Source of the DNA: Anaerolineae bacterium
Lineage (GTDB): Bacteria; Chloroflexota; Anaerolineae; Aggregatilineales; Phototrophicaceae
NCBI GenBank assembly: GCA_022842885.1
Contig: JALHOR010000001.1
Coordinates: 1 to 64,000 of the forward strand
Direction of reading: 5' to 3'
Length of the DNA stretch: 64,000 bases
Positions within the stretch are counted from its first letter, which is position 1; each line of letters starts with the position of its first letter. A program made the translations under genes and the position numbers. The notes under the pieces were generated by a model, which searched no databases, was not told the DNA's origin, and saw only the letters and a program-made list of their open reading frames with translations. Shown piece after piece: positions 36,646 to 44,583 of the stretch.

Positions 36646-36999
36646 TCAGCCAATCAGCTTGTTGAAAATAATCGGCAAATCCGATGGGTCAAACGGCTTA
36701 ACCATAAAATGATTCGCCCCCGCCGCCATCACTTCATCGGTCACATCCATGCCAGATGCCATTACTACCGGCAAATCATTCAGCGTGGCATGAGCGCGAA
36801 TATCGCGTAATACATCTACCCCATGCGTATCTGCCAGATGATAATCCATCAGAATAATATCCGGGCGATTCGCCTCCGCTTTGGGAATCACATCCAACCC
36901 ACGCCCGACCACAATCACATCATAGCCATCTAATTCCAACAGCGTTTGCAGCAGCGAGACCGTTGTCCGGTCATCGTCCACAACCATCACTTTTGCCAT
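36646..36999 (-). CDS. CheY-like single-domain response regulator
   Basis: A 117-residue receiver domain with no output domain. The acidic pocket is VDDDR near the N-terminus, the phosphoacceptor Asp lies in IILMDYHL (about residue 52), the switch Ser in VVMASG, and Lys in FMVKPF (about 100). It probably relays a signal by protein contact. No histidine kinase is adjacent. It lies 49 bp downstream of lon on the same strand. Confidence 0.92.
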   Translation of the reverse strand: MAKVMVVDDDRTTVSLLQTLLELDGYDVIVVGRGLDVIPKAEANRPDIILMDYHLADTHGVDVLRDIRAHATLNDLPVVMASGMDVTDEVMAAGANHFMVKPFDPSDLPIIFNKLIG

Positions 37000-37048
37000 G
37001 TTTTTACCCCGGTTCTCTCGCCAATGTGAACAATGGTTACAGTGTAAC

Positions 37049-39532
37049 TTACGATGCCGCCGCTTGTCCAGTTAGCACCGCTTCCAATGCTGTTTGGAGC
37101 GCCTCTTCCACTTGGTTCACTAGGACGAAAGTCAGGGTATCGCGCACTTCCGGCGGCACATCTTCCAAATCCACTTCGTTCTTGCGCGGCAAAATCACTG
37201 TATTCGCGCCCAACCGATGCGCTGCCAGCACCTTATCTTTGATGCCACCCACAGGCAAGACTTGCCCATTCAGCGTCAGTTCGCCCGTCATGGCAACATT
37301 GCTGCGCGTCGCCCGCTGCGATAACAAACTTGCCAACGCCACCGCCATCGTCACCCCGGCAGAGGGACCGTCTTTGGGGGTAGCGCCAGCGGGAACATGC
37401 AGGTGCAAGTCGTGTTTTTCAAAAAATTCCGGTGGCACGCCCAAATCCACCGCTTTAGACCGAATGTAACTATAGGCAATACGGGCGCTTTCTTGCATCA
37501 CATCGCCCAAACTGCCCGTCAGCGTTAGGTTGCCTTTGCCGGGCATACTGGTCGCTTCAATGAATAACACATCCCCACCAATAGGCGTCCACGCCAAGCC
37601 TGTCGCCACACCGGGTTTATTGGTGCGGTCTTCAATCTCAGTACGGAAGCCAAAACGCGGCTTGCCCAATAATTCTTTCACCATCGCCGCATCAATCTTG
37701 ACACTTTTATCTTTGTTTTCGGCAATGCGCGTCACCACTTTGCGGGCAGTGCTGCCAATCTCGCGTTCCAAGTTGCGAACCCCCGCCTCACGGGTGTAAT
37801 CGCGGATGATAGTCAATAGTGCCTCATCATCAAATGCAATTTCTTCGCGGCGCAAGCCATTCTCGCGGATTTGGCGCAGAACAAGATATTTGCTGGCAAT
37901 CGCTAATTTTTCCATCTCGGTATAGCCGCTGAGTTGAATCACTTCCATACGGTCACGCAGCGGGCCCGGAATGGGGTCAAGCGAATTGGCAGTGGTAATA
38001 AACAGCACCTCAGACAAATCAAATGCCACATCCAGATAGGTATCCCGAAATTCAGCATTTTGTTCCGGGTCAAGCAGTTCCAGCAAGGCACTCGCCGGGT
38101 CGCCACGAAAATCGCGCCCCAATTTATCCACTTCATCCAACATAATCAACGGATTGCGCGATTCGATACGGCGCAGCGTTTGCACAATCCGTCCGGGCAT
38201 GGCGCCAATGTACGTCCGCCGAAAACCACGAATCTCGGCTTCGTCACGCACACCACCTAACGATAACCGAATGAATTTACGTCCCATTGCCCGCGCAATC
38301 GAAGCGCCCAAGCTGGTTTTGCCCACGCCGGGCGGTCCCACAAAGCACAAAATCGCCCCGGTGCGCTCGCGCCGCACTTTATCATGAAACGTCTCCTGCA
38401 ATTCTTCCTGACGGTCAGAGCGCAATTTACGCACTGCTAAAAATTCCAGAATGCGCTCTTTGATGTCATCCAAGCCATAATGGTCTTCGTTCAAAACGCG
38501 CCGGGCATTGCCAATATCAAGATTATCATCGGTGCGTTTCGACCAGGGCATCGTGGTCAGCCAATCGAGATACGTGCGAATCACCCCATACTCGGCGGAG
38601 GCGACGGACAAGCGCGAAAGGCGGTCTAATTCGCGCAAGCCTTCTTTACGGGCTTCTTCTGTCATGCCCAATGTTTCAAGTTTGCGCCGAAATTCATCGG
38701 CTTCCATCATCTGGTCATCGCCATCAGCAAGTTCACGCTGGATGGCTTTTAGTTGTTCGCGCAAATAATACTCACGCTGCGTTTTTTCCATCTCGGATTG
38801 TGCTTCGGTCTGGATTTTGCGCCCAATTTCCAGCACTTCAATCTCTTTATTCAGGTGTTCCAACAAAGACCGGAGTTTTGCTTGGGTGCTGTCCACTTCC
38901 AGCAGTGATTGCGCTTTATCCAGTTCCATGCCCACATACGTCGCCACGGCATACGCCAATTGCAGCGGGTCGGTGGACGAAAGTGCCGAATTGACGAGTT
39001 CGCCGGGGATACTGGGTTTTAGCTCTGCTAGCACGCGGAAACGCTCATTAATGTTACGAACCAGCGCCTCAATCTGCACGCTTTGCTCAATCGTTTCATC
39101 AATGCGGGTGATGCGGGCTTTTAAATAGGGTGCTGTAGTCGTGAAATCATCAATCCGAATACGGCTTAACCCCTGCACCAACAGCCGAATCGTGCCATCT
39201 GGCGCACGAAACAAGCGATGAATCGCCGCTAATGTCCCGACACGATAAATATCTTCCGGTCCCGGTTGATCCATTTCTGGGTCATAGGCGGTCACTAACC
39301 CCACCAAGCGTTCCCCTTCAACGACATCATCCACCAAACGAATGCTGCGTGCTTGCCCCACCGTCAGGGGAATCGCCGTATGCGGAAACACCACCAGTCC
39401 ACGCAGGGGTAAAATCGGCACTTCCTCTGGGGTTGCGCCGTCTGGGGTAGCCTCTTGTTTTTCCAACGTGCTGGTCGCAGGTTGGTCATTGGACATCAAC
39501 CGTGCAATCAGCCGTTCTAATTCATCACTCAT
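37049..39532 (-). CDS. lon: ATP-dependent protease Lon
   Basis: An 827-residue LonA that degrades misfolded and regulatory proteins. The N-terminal substrate domain opens with [22 protein letters not shown] (about 37-58). The coiled-coil region leads to the AAA+ module with Walker [10 protein letters not shown] and Walker B IMLDEVDK. The protease domain has the Ser-Lys dyad in [12 protein letters not shown] (about 715) and [12 protein letters not shown] (about 757). The length is typical. AAGGA is about 11 nt before the ATG. No heat-shock operator was seen. Confidence 0.97.
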   Translation of the reverse strand: MSDELERLIARLMSNDQPATSTLEKQEATPDGATPEEVPILPLRGLVVFPHTAIPLTVGQARSIRLVDDVVEGERLVGLVTAYDPEMDQPGPEDIYRVGTLAAIHRLFRAPDGTIRLLVQGLSRIRIDDFTTTAPYLKARITRIDETIEQSVQIEALVRNINERFRVLAELKPSIPGELVNSALSSTDPLQLAYAVATYVGMELDKAQSLLEVDSTQAKLRSLLEHLNKEIEVLEIGRKIQTEAQSEMEKTQREYYLREQLKAIQRELADGDDQMMEADEFRRKLETLGMTEEARKEGLRELDRLSRLSVASAEYGVIRTYLDWLTTMPWSKRTDDNLDIGNARRVLNEDHYGLDDIKERILEFLAVRKLRSDRQEELQETFHDKVRRERTGAILCFVGPPGVGKTSLGASIARAMGRKFIRLSLGGVRDEAEIRGFRRTYIGAMPGRIVQTLRRIESRNPLIMLDEVDKLGRDFRGDPASALLELLDPEQNAEFRDTYLDVAFDLSEVLFITTANSLDPIPGPLRDRMEVIQLSGYTEMEKLAIASKYLVLRQIRENGLRREEIAFDDEALLTIIRDYTREAGVRNLEREIGSTARKVVTRIAENKDKSVKIDAAMVKELLGKPRFGFRTEIEDRTNKPGVATGLAWTPIGGDVLFIEATSMPGKGNLTLTGSLGDVMQESARIAYSYIRSKAVDLGVPPEFFEKHDLHLHVPAGATPKDGPSAGVTMAVALASLLSQRATRSNVAMTGELTLNGQVLPVGGIKDKVLAAHRLGANTVILPRKNEVDLEDVPPEVRDTLTFVLVNQVEEALQTALEAVLTGQAAAS

Positions 39533-39713
39533 AAGCGTTAGTATCCTTGCGACCTTGCATTATCAAAACTGCTTCTGTTGTTAGGAGCAGGTATCGCTAT
39601 CCATTAGTGTACACCGAACAAATAAACACGGCGTAAGAGAGCGCCATAAGGCACCACTTTTTAACGAGATTCTACACTATTTGATGATGCTGACGCAGGC
39701 GAGACTTTTGGGC

Positions 39714-39719
39714 TATAAT
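39714..39719 (+). promoter_or_regulatory. -10 box for the cyclic-nucleotide-binding protein gene
   Basis: TATAAT with a weak -35 (TGACGC, 39691-39696, 17-bp spacer). It lies 54 bp before the ATG at 39773. Confidence 0.5.
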
Positions 39720-39772
39720 GATTTTAGAGCAAAATACAGCGTTTGAACCAACCATGTCCTAAGATTAACCCT

Positions 39773-40201
39773 ATGCCATTGATGAATATCTTAAAACAAG
39801 TGGAATTATTTCGCGGGTTAAATGCGCTTCAGTTGGAGCAGATTGGTAACATTTGCCGCCCAGAAACGCTTGTTACCGGCACGGTGCTGTTTCGGCAAGG
39901 CGACCCTTCCGACAAAATGGTGATTATTGCCAGTGGGCAAATTGAAATCGCTGTCACCCCCCCGCATGGTGAACCCTATCCAGCATTGTACTTGGGCGAA
40001 GGGCAGGTCGTGGGCGAAATGGGGCTGATTGATGCTGGCTCTCGGTCAGCGACGGCGATTGCATTGGGTGAAACACACATCTATAGCATTGACCGCACCG
40101 ATTTTGAAACCCTATGTGAAACGGATACTGCCATTGGTTATCTGATGATGCGGAACTTGGCGCAAGATTTATCGTTTAAATTACGTCACCGTGATAATTA
40201 G
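39773..40201 (+). CDS. Cyclic nucleotide-binding domain protein
   Basis: A 142-residue stand-alone CNB (Crp-like sensor) domain without a DNA-binding part. It shows LFRQGDPSDKMVIIASGQIEI and the phosphate-binding-cassette region GEMGLIDAGSRSATAIALG (about 85-105). The cassette Arg is in SRSATA. It may bind cAMP or c-di-GMP and act through a partner. The frame is open from a TTG at 39743, but the ATG at 39773 is more likely. It precedes two small genes in the same direction. Confidence 0.85.
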   Translation: MPLMNILKQVELFRGLNALQLEQIGNICRPETLVTGTVLFRQGDPSDKMVIIASGQIEIAVTPPHGEPYPALYLGEGQVVGEMGLIDAGSRSATAIALGETHIYSIDRTDFETLCETDTAIGYLMMRNLAQDLSFKLRHRDN

Positions 40202-40230
40202 TTCCCAGCAGAGCAGCAAAGGATAGACCT

Positions 40231-40440
40231 ATGATTTACAAAGTGAGCTATGTGGAAGAAACCGGACAATATCCGGGCGGCATCAAAAATGTAGAGAAGC
40301 GCCCCCAAATCGGCGATAGTGTGCAAATCGGGCCCCGCCAGTTCCAAATTGTGGCGGTGCAAGAAATTTTGCCGCCCCGTGATGATTTCCAGTTTTTGCA
40401 AGCCACTGTCCAAATCATTGAACCCGCCGGCGTGCGCTAG
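40231..40440 (+). CDS. Hypothetical small protein
   Basis: A 69-residue soluble protein, mostly beta by its alternating pattern (RQFQIVAVQEI, ATVQIIEPA). No family recognised. AAAGGA stands 7 nt before the ATG. It starts 29 bp after the CNB-domain gene, so the two are likely one operon. Confidence 0.65.
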   Translation: MIYKVSYVEETGQYPGGIKNVEKRPQIGDSVQIGPRQFQIVAVQEILPPRDDFQFLQATVQIIEPAGVR

Positions 40441-40479
40441 GAGGTTGCCATAATTCAATTAGCATCGCCCCAAACTCAG

Positions 40480-40644
40480 ATGGTTGTACCTATCGAGATG
40501 AATGAAGCGGGTATCATCATAATTTCTGGCACACGGATTCCGATAGATACCGTGATTTATAGCCACTTGCAGGGCGATAGGCGCCGACTCCTTACTCGTC
40601 TGGAAGAAATAGGCAAAAAAGAACTACAAGATAATGGCGAATAA
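40480..40644 (+). pseudogene. DUF433 antitoxin-like gene with internal deletion
   Basis: Reading from ATG 40480, a 54-residue frame starts with VPIEMNEAGIIIISGTRIPI and DTVIYSHLQGD, the opening of Chloroflexota DUF433 proteins, and then jumps to RRRLLTRLEEIGKK, which matches the usual C-terminal tail. The 40-60 residue middle (the E-I...P.L....V.AA.. helix core) is missing without a frame break. It is probably a non-functional remnant of a toxin-antitoxin antitoxin. No toxin gene remains beside it. Confidence 0.6.
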
Positions 40645-40647
40645 AAC

Positions 40648-41406
40648 CTAACTCGCTGTCAGTCCGCCATCAATCGCCAGTGTTGTCCCATTAATAAACG
40701 ACGCTTTTTCCGAACATAACCACACAATCGCTTCTGCCACTTCATCAGGTTGTCCCAAGCGTTTCATCGGGCTGGCTTTGCGCGTGCGTTCTTCCATTTT
40801 AGGGTCTACATCGCTCAAATTTGTGACCATCGGCGTCTCGATATACGATGGGCAAATGGCATTCACACGGAGACCGTGCCGGGCATATTCCAGCGCCACC
40901 GAGCGCGTTAGCCCGATAACAGCATGTTTGCTGGCAGCATACACCGCGCCACCCGGTGCGCCAATCAATCCCGCTACCGACGCTAAATTGATGATGCTGC
41001 CGCCACCACTTGCCAAAATTGCCGGAATCTGGGCTTTCATGCACAACCAAACCCCTTTAACGTTCACCGCCATCACCGCGTCATAAACACTTTCTTCGGT
41101 TTCAGCAATAGCATTTTGGAAAGTGCCTGCGATACCCGCATTATTGACCGCATAATGCAGCCCACCATAGTGGGCTACTGCTGCTGCCACCAGCGTTGTA
41201 ACCGACTCGCTGCTGGTCACATCGCAGCGATGGTAAATGGCGGTGCCGCCCATGTCGGTTATCATGGCAAGTGTTTCTGTGCCGCCAGCATCGTTCACAT
41301 CCGACAGTACCAACTTTGCCCCTTCACGGGCAAATAATAAGGCGCTGGCTCTGCCAATGCCCGATGCTGCACCAGTAATCAACACACTCTTATTTTCAAA
41401 TAGCAT
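40648..41406 (-). CDS. Short-chain dehydrogenase/reductase
   Basis: A 252-residue classical SDR. The cofactor loop is TGAASGIGR (about 11-19), NNAGIAG follows, and the catalytic Ser, Tyr and Lys are in NLASVAGL and YAASKHAVIGL. The C-terminal FINGTTLAIDGGLTAS is typical. Asp in VLSDVND after strand 2 suggests NAD preference. It resembles glucose/3-oxoacyl-type SDRs; the substrate is unknown. GGCG precedes the ATG. Confidence 0.92.
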   Translation of the reverse strand: MLFENKSVLITGAASGIGRASALLFAREGAKLVLSDVNDAGGTETLAMITDMGGTAIYHRCDVTSSESVTTLVAAAVAHYGGLHYAVNNAGIAGTFQNAIAETEESVYDAVMAVNVKGVWLCMKAQIPAILASGGGSIINLASVAGLIGAPGGAVYAASKHAVIGLTRSVALEYARHGLRVNAICPSYIETPMVTNLSDVDPKMEERTRKASPMKRLGQPDEVAEAIVWLCSEKASFINGTTLAIDGGLTAS

Positions 41407-41491
41407 TGTGGTTCGCCTTTGGCATCAACTCAAAATAAGTTCCGCAGTATTAATCCACACAGGCGATACTGCCCTATGTTGGGTGCTGATT

Positions 41492-41824
41492 TTATTCTGG
41501 TAGTTTTTCGCCTGCATACGCTAGGATAATTTTTTCACGCGGGATACCACCATTCTTCATGAGGGCTTCCACGAGTGGCTTATCTATGGCGCTTTCTTCC
41601 AGAATTACGACATAATCTTCAATCACCTGTGCCATGACCAAAACCCACGCCGGACGTTCAGCATCTTTTTCCGGGACAATGACAACCATATATAGGCGGT
41701 GAACTTCATCGAAAACCGGATAAAGTTTTGCTTCATGGGTATTGCCTGCATATAACCCAACTTCTTGCCGAACAATTTCTTGGAGTTGAATTTTTTGAGT
41801 ATGTCGTTCAATTAAGGCAACCAT
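41492..41824 (-). CDS. XisI-like protein
   Basis: A 110-residue protein resembling XisI, a factor needed with XisH for fdxN-element excision in heterocystous cyanobacteria, although many XisHI pairs occur without that element. The matching part is YVVILEESAIDKPLVEALMKNGGIPREKIILAY, the usual 'I..ELV..GVP.E.IVL' end. It overlaps the xisH-like gene by 13 bp, so they are translated together. No xisF-type recombinase or excision site was seen here. Confidence 0.7.
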   Translation of the reverse strand: MVALIERHTQKIQLQEIVRQEVGLYAGNTHEAKLYPVFDEVHRLYMVVIVPEKDAERPAWVLVMAQVIEDYVVILEESAIDKPLVEALMKNGGIPREKIILAYAGEKLPE

Positions 41825-42216
41825 TCGACAATCTCCTCTTTCACCATATCAATCACCACTATTTTAATGTTATTTTCCCGAATAGCAGGCATTGCCATAA
41901 GTTGGAAAACCCCGCTATAAGCATGAAATGGAACAGCCAGAAATAACGGCAGTTGAATATTTCGTTCTTTCAATAAGCCACGATAGACCAAATATTGCCC
42001 AATCGCAACATAAAGTTCAGTTGTTTCTGCGGATGTATCTGGAAAACACTTTACTTCCATAAGCAAAACAGTTTGTCCGGCGCGTTGGGCTTCAATATCT
42101 ATCATAACTCGTCTGCGCCGATTAAAACGCAATACATACGGCAGCGCATTCACGGATAAACCGGCTTTTTGCAAGGCTTTGACCACTTGTGGATGACAAT
42201 CATCTAAAACAGGCAT
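41812..42216 (-). CDS. XisH-like protein (PD-(D/E)XK nuclease-like)
   Basis: A 134-residue protein matching XisH. The opening HPQVVKALQKAGLSVNALPY, the central MIDIEAQ with LLMEVKCF, and AIGQYLVYRGLL follow the family order. Asp and the E-x-K of MEVKCF form a PD-(D/E)XK-like site, suggesting a nuclease fold (inference). It begins 1 bp after the glycosyltransferase stop (TAAAATG) and overlaps xisI, so all three may be one transcript. Related XisHI pairs are widespread in Cyanobacteria and Chloroflexota, with function mostly untested. Confidence 0.72.
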   Translation of the reverse strand: MPVLDDCHPQVVKALQKAGLSVNALPYVLRFNRRRRVMIDIEAQRAGQTVLLMEVKCFPDTSAETTELYVAIGQYLVYRGLLKERNIQLPLFLAVPFHAYSGVFQLMAMPAIRENNIKIVVIDMVKEEIVEWLP

Positions 42217-42217
42217 T

Positions 42218-43318
42218 TTAGGTGTCCATTTCTCCGGTATCTAAAATACGCACTAATTTTTTCATGAGGCGTTCCAAACTGTGCTGCGCGATAATTTGGC
42301 GGCGCAAATCCGCGCCTATCTGCTGACTTTCTGTGGGCGAGAGTGCCAATAAATCGCGCAGTTTTGCCGTTAGTTCGGCAACATCATCAGCAGCGGCGAT
42401 ATGGAGTTTTTCGGTATGGTTGCCTGTGACCGGGGCAAAGGCTGGATTGCTGACTAGCGTTGGAACGGCACATGCCATGCTCTCTAAAGCAGCTTTATCA
42501 AACAAGCCGGGCGGACTGAGATTCACAGCGACAGCCGCCCCTACATACCATTCGCGCACTTGTTCGGGGGTTTGCGCCCCCGCAAAAAAGACCTTTGTAT
42601 GTAAATTCAATTTTTCCACTTGGGCAATCAGATCTTTTTTATAGGCATCGTCGTAACCATCGGGAATATCACCAATCAAAACAAGTTTGCAATCCAACGG
42701 CAAGATGGCTTGTATCAAATGATGCTGCTGTTTGATTGGCGTGAGCCGCGCAACATAAACAACCTCCGCCTGCATTCCCTCCAACCTCACCCCCCTGCCC
42801 CCTCTCCATACATGGAGAGGGGGAGAGGGAGAATAAAATTCGGTATCCACGCCATGCCCGGTAACGCGCAGTTTAGGCGTTTGGATAGGAAAACTATCTG
42901 GCACAGCCGAAACAACCCGGCGCGAAAAACGAACTGCCCAAGCTAACTGCCGCGTGCGTTGGCGATGGGTATACCAAGTGGTGGTTGGCACTCGAAAAAG
43001 CGTTAACAGGATGCCACCCAAAGCGGCAAACAAGGGCATCATATGGGCGAAACACGCGGTATAATGGTGAGTCAGTAATAAGCGCAGCAAAATCACATAA
43101 AAATTCAACAGGCGGCGCGGTGCAGCATAGCCTTTTTCGCGCCCAACCGAATACACCGTTACATTTTCTGGCACGGCAATTCGTCCGGCGTGCATCGTTA
43201 GCACATCAATCGCATCATAATAAGGCGCAAGCCCGGCTATCCAGCGCGTTGTAAAGCCCAGAATATGGTCATCGGCATCAGTACGAAGATTAAAGAGGAG
43301 CAAGCGGCGGTTAGGCAT
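42218..43318 (-). CDS. Glycosyltransferase family 4, with in-frame palindrome insertion
   Basis: A 366-residue GT-B transferase. The C-terminal domain has VVYVARLTPIKQQHHLIQAI and the donor site SPPGLFDKAALESMACAVPTLVSNPAF. After HGVDTEFY the sequence carries about 20 extra residues rich in Pro, Arg and Gly, ending in VRLEGM, encoded by a palindromic repeat (42781-42832). The frame and the flanks are intact, so the enzyme probably still folds with a surface loop there. The xisH-like gene follows by 1 bp. Confidence 0.9.
   Translation of the reverse strand: MPNRRLLLFNLRTDADDHILGFTTRWIAGLAPYYDAIDVLTMHAGRIAVPENVTVYSVGREKGYAAPRRLLNFYVILLRLLLTHHYTACFAHMMPLFAALGGILLTLFRVPTTTWYTHRQRTRQLAWAVRFSRRVVSAVPDSFPIQTPKLRVTGHGVDTEFYSPSPPLHVWRGGRGVRLEGMQAEVVYVARLTPIKQQHHLIQAILPLDCKLVLIGDIPDGYDDAYKKDLIAQVEKLNLHTKVFFAGAQTPEQVREWYVGAAVAVNLSPPGLFDKAALESMACAVPTLVSNPAFAPVTGNHTEKLHIAAADDVAELTAKLRDLLALSPTESQQIGADLRRQIIAQHSLERLMKKLVRILDTGEMDT
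42781..42832. repeat. GC-rich palindromic repeat inside a glycosyltransferase gene
   Basis: CCCCCTCTCCAT (42798-42809) pairs with ATGGAGAGGGGG (42812-42823) across AC, flanked by CCTCACC-type and GGGAGAGGGAG edges. It is a typical dispersed bacterial palindromic unit, different in sequence from copies A-D. It sits in frame and is translated. Confidence 0.8.
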
Positions 43319-43391
43319 TAGTGTTTAGCAATATAACGGAATTGGTTTTATGGACTATTAGTTTTTGCCCAATGTTCGAAATTATTAAGAG

Positions 43392-43800
43392 CTATTTTTG
43401 ATCTAAAAATATCCTAAAAAGTGGTAATTCTTCCTCTATCGGCACGTCAGATACTGGTTGATTATAATTGAAGAATTGATATTTTTCATTCAGTTTCCCA
43501 TTTTGAAGACGGTCAACAACCCTCTGTGCCACACATAATGGATGAAAAAACTTCGCCATCAAACGGGTCAAGCAAAAGGAAAATGTCTAAAGATGAATTG
43601 TAATACCGCATCCTGTGATACTGCAAACCGTTGATATGGCTGTATTCGCTCATGAAGGTAAAGCCACTCAGTGCCGCATCTGGCACGCCATAGGAGTGTG
43701 CGAAATAGTAGTAGTCCTCATTGTATCCACCACATTACGCACCGAACCAAGCCCATCTTGAAGCATATACGACTACTGATCCGCGTTATTTTCAATGGCA
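43392..43800 (-). pseudogene. RHS repeat-associated core, degraded
   Basis: On the minus strand, pieces of an RHS core are readable in shifting frames. First comes YMLQDGLGSVRNVVD (about 43755-43715), with an upstream in-frame stop. After a frameshift near 43710 come YYYFAHSYGVPDAALSGFTF and then GLQYHRMRYYNSS, LLDPFDGE (about 43640-43555). RHS core proteins end with such DGLGSVR and R.RYY...LDP motifs. A last frame of 55 codons (MAKFFHPLCVAQRVV, 43559-43392) follows and may be the old C-terminal toxin-like tail or a chance ORF. The 43319-43893 gap otherwise holds no gene and is more AT-rich than its surroundings. Confidence 0.65.
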
Positions 43801-43893
43801 TGAATTGCACTCGGACTATGGGCTTTTTGTTTTGCGGAAGATGGTATAGATTAATCGCTGATTTGTCCGATGTGTTGTTGCGCGTATTATATT

Positions 43894-44583
43894 TTACCCC
43901 GTTGTTTTCAGCCGATACCCCACGCCGGGTTCTGTCAGAATGATTTCCGGCAGTGCCGGATTCACCTCAATTTTATGGCGCAGTTGGGCAAAGTACACGC
44001 GCAAATAATGCGTCTCCTGAACATACTCTGGTCCCCACACCGCCCGTAAGATTTGCTGATGCGTCAGCACTTTGCCCGCATGTTGAATCAGCAGTCGCAG
44101 CAGGGCATATTCGGTGGGTGTGAGTTTGACTGGGGCGTCTTTTACCATGACGAGACGGCGCGTTAAATCTACGTACAGATGACCACTGGTGAAAGTGGCA
44201 GCCTGCGGTTGGGGTTGGGCGTGGCGCTGGGCAGTACGGAGGCGTGCTAGCAACTCATCCATGCTGAAAGGCTTAGTCAGGTAATCGTCTGCTCCGGCAT
44301 CCAGCGCCGCCACTTTATCGCGGTCACTATCGCGCACCGAGAGAATAATCACCGGCGTCTGCGTCCATTCGCGCAGGCGCTTGAGTACCTCCAACCCATC
44401 CATACCCGGCAATCCCATATCGAGAATGATTAAATCCGGGCGTAACTGCGCGGTCTTAAGGATACCTTCTTGTCCGTCAACTGTTTCATAAACACGATAG
44501 CCATGTGCTTCTAGGCTAATTCGTAAAAAACGCCGAATTTGTATCTCATCATCCACAATCAAAATTTGCAAGCCATCGCTCAT
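43894..44583 (-). CDS. kdpE: Response regulator KdpE
   Basis: A 229-residue OmpR-family regulator, phosphorylated by KdpD, that activates the kdp genes. The receiver has VDDEIQIRRFLRISL, LDMGLPGMDG with the phosphoacceptor Asp (about residue 52), and the Lys in LTKPFSMDELLAR. The winged-helix output domain ends with VYFAQLRHKIEVNP and EPGVGYRLK. Its start overlaps the kdpD stop by 4 bp (ATGA). Last gene of the kdp operon. Confidence 0.96.
   Translation of the reverse strand: MSDGLQILIVDDEIQIRRFLRISLEAHGYRVYETVDGQEGILKTAQLRPDLIILDMGLPGMDGLEVLKRLREWTQTPVIILSVRDSDRDKVAALDAGADDYLTKPFSMDELLARLRTAQRHAQPQPQAATFTSGHLYVDLTRRLVMVKDAPVKLTPTEYALLRLLIQHAGKVLTHQQILRAVWGPEYVQETHYLRVYFAQLRHKIEVNPALPEIILTEPGVGYRLKTTG

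Noticed and set aside
43671-43943. 90-codon plus-strand frame
   Set aside because: It is antisense to the RHS remnant and the end of kdpE and shows no protein-like pattern.
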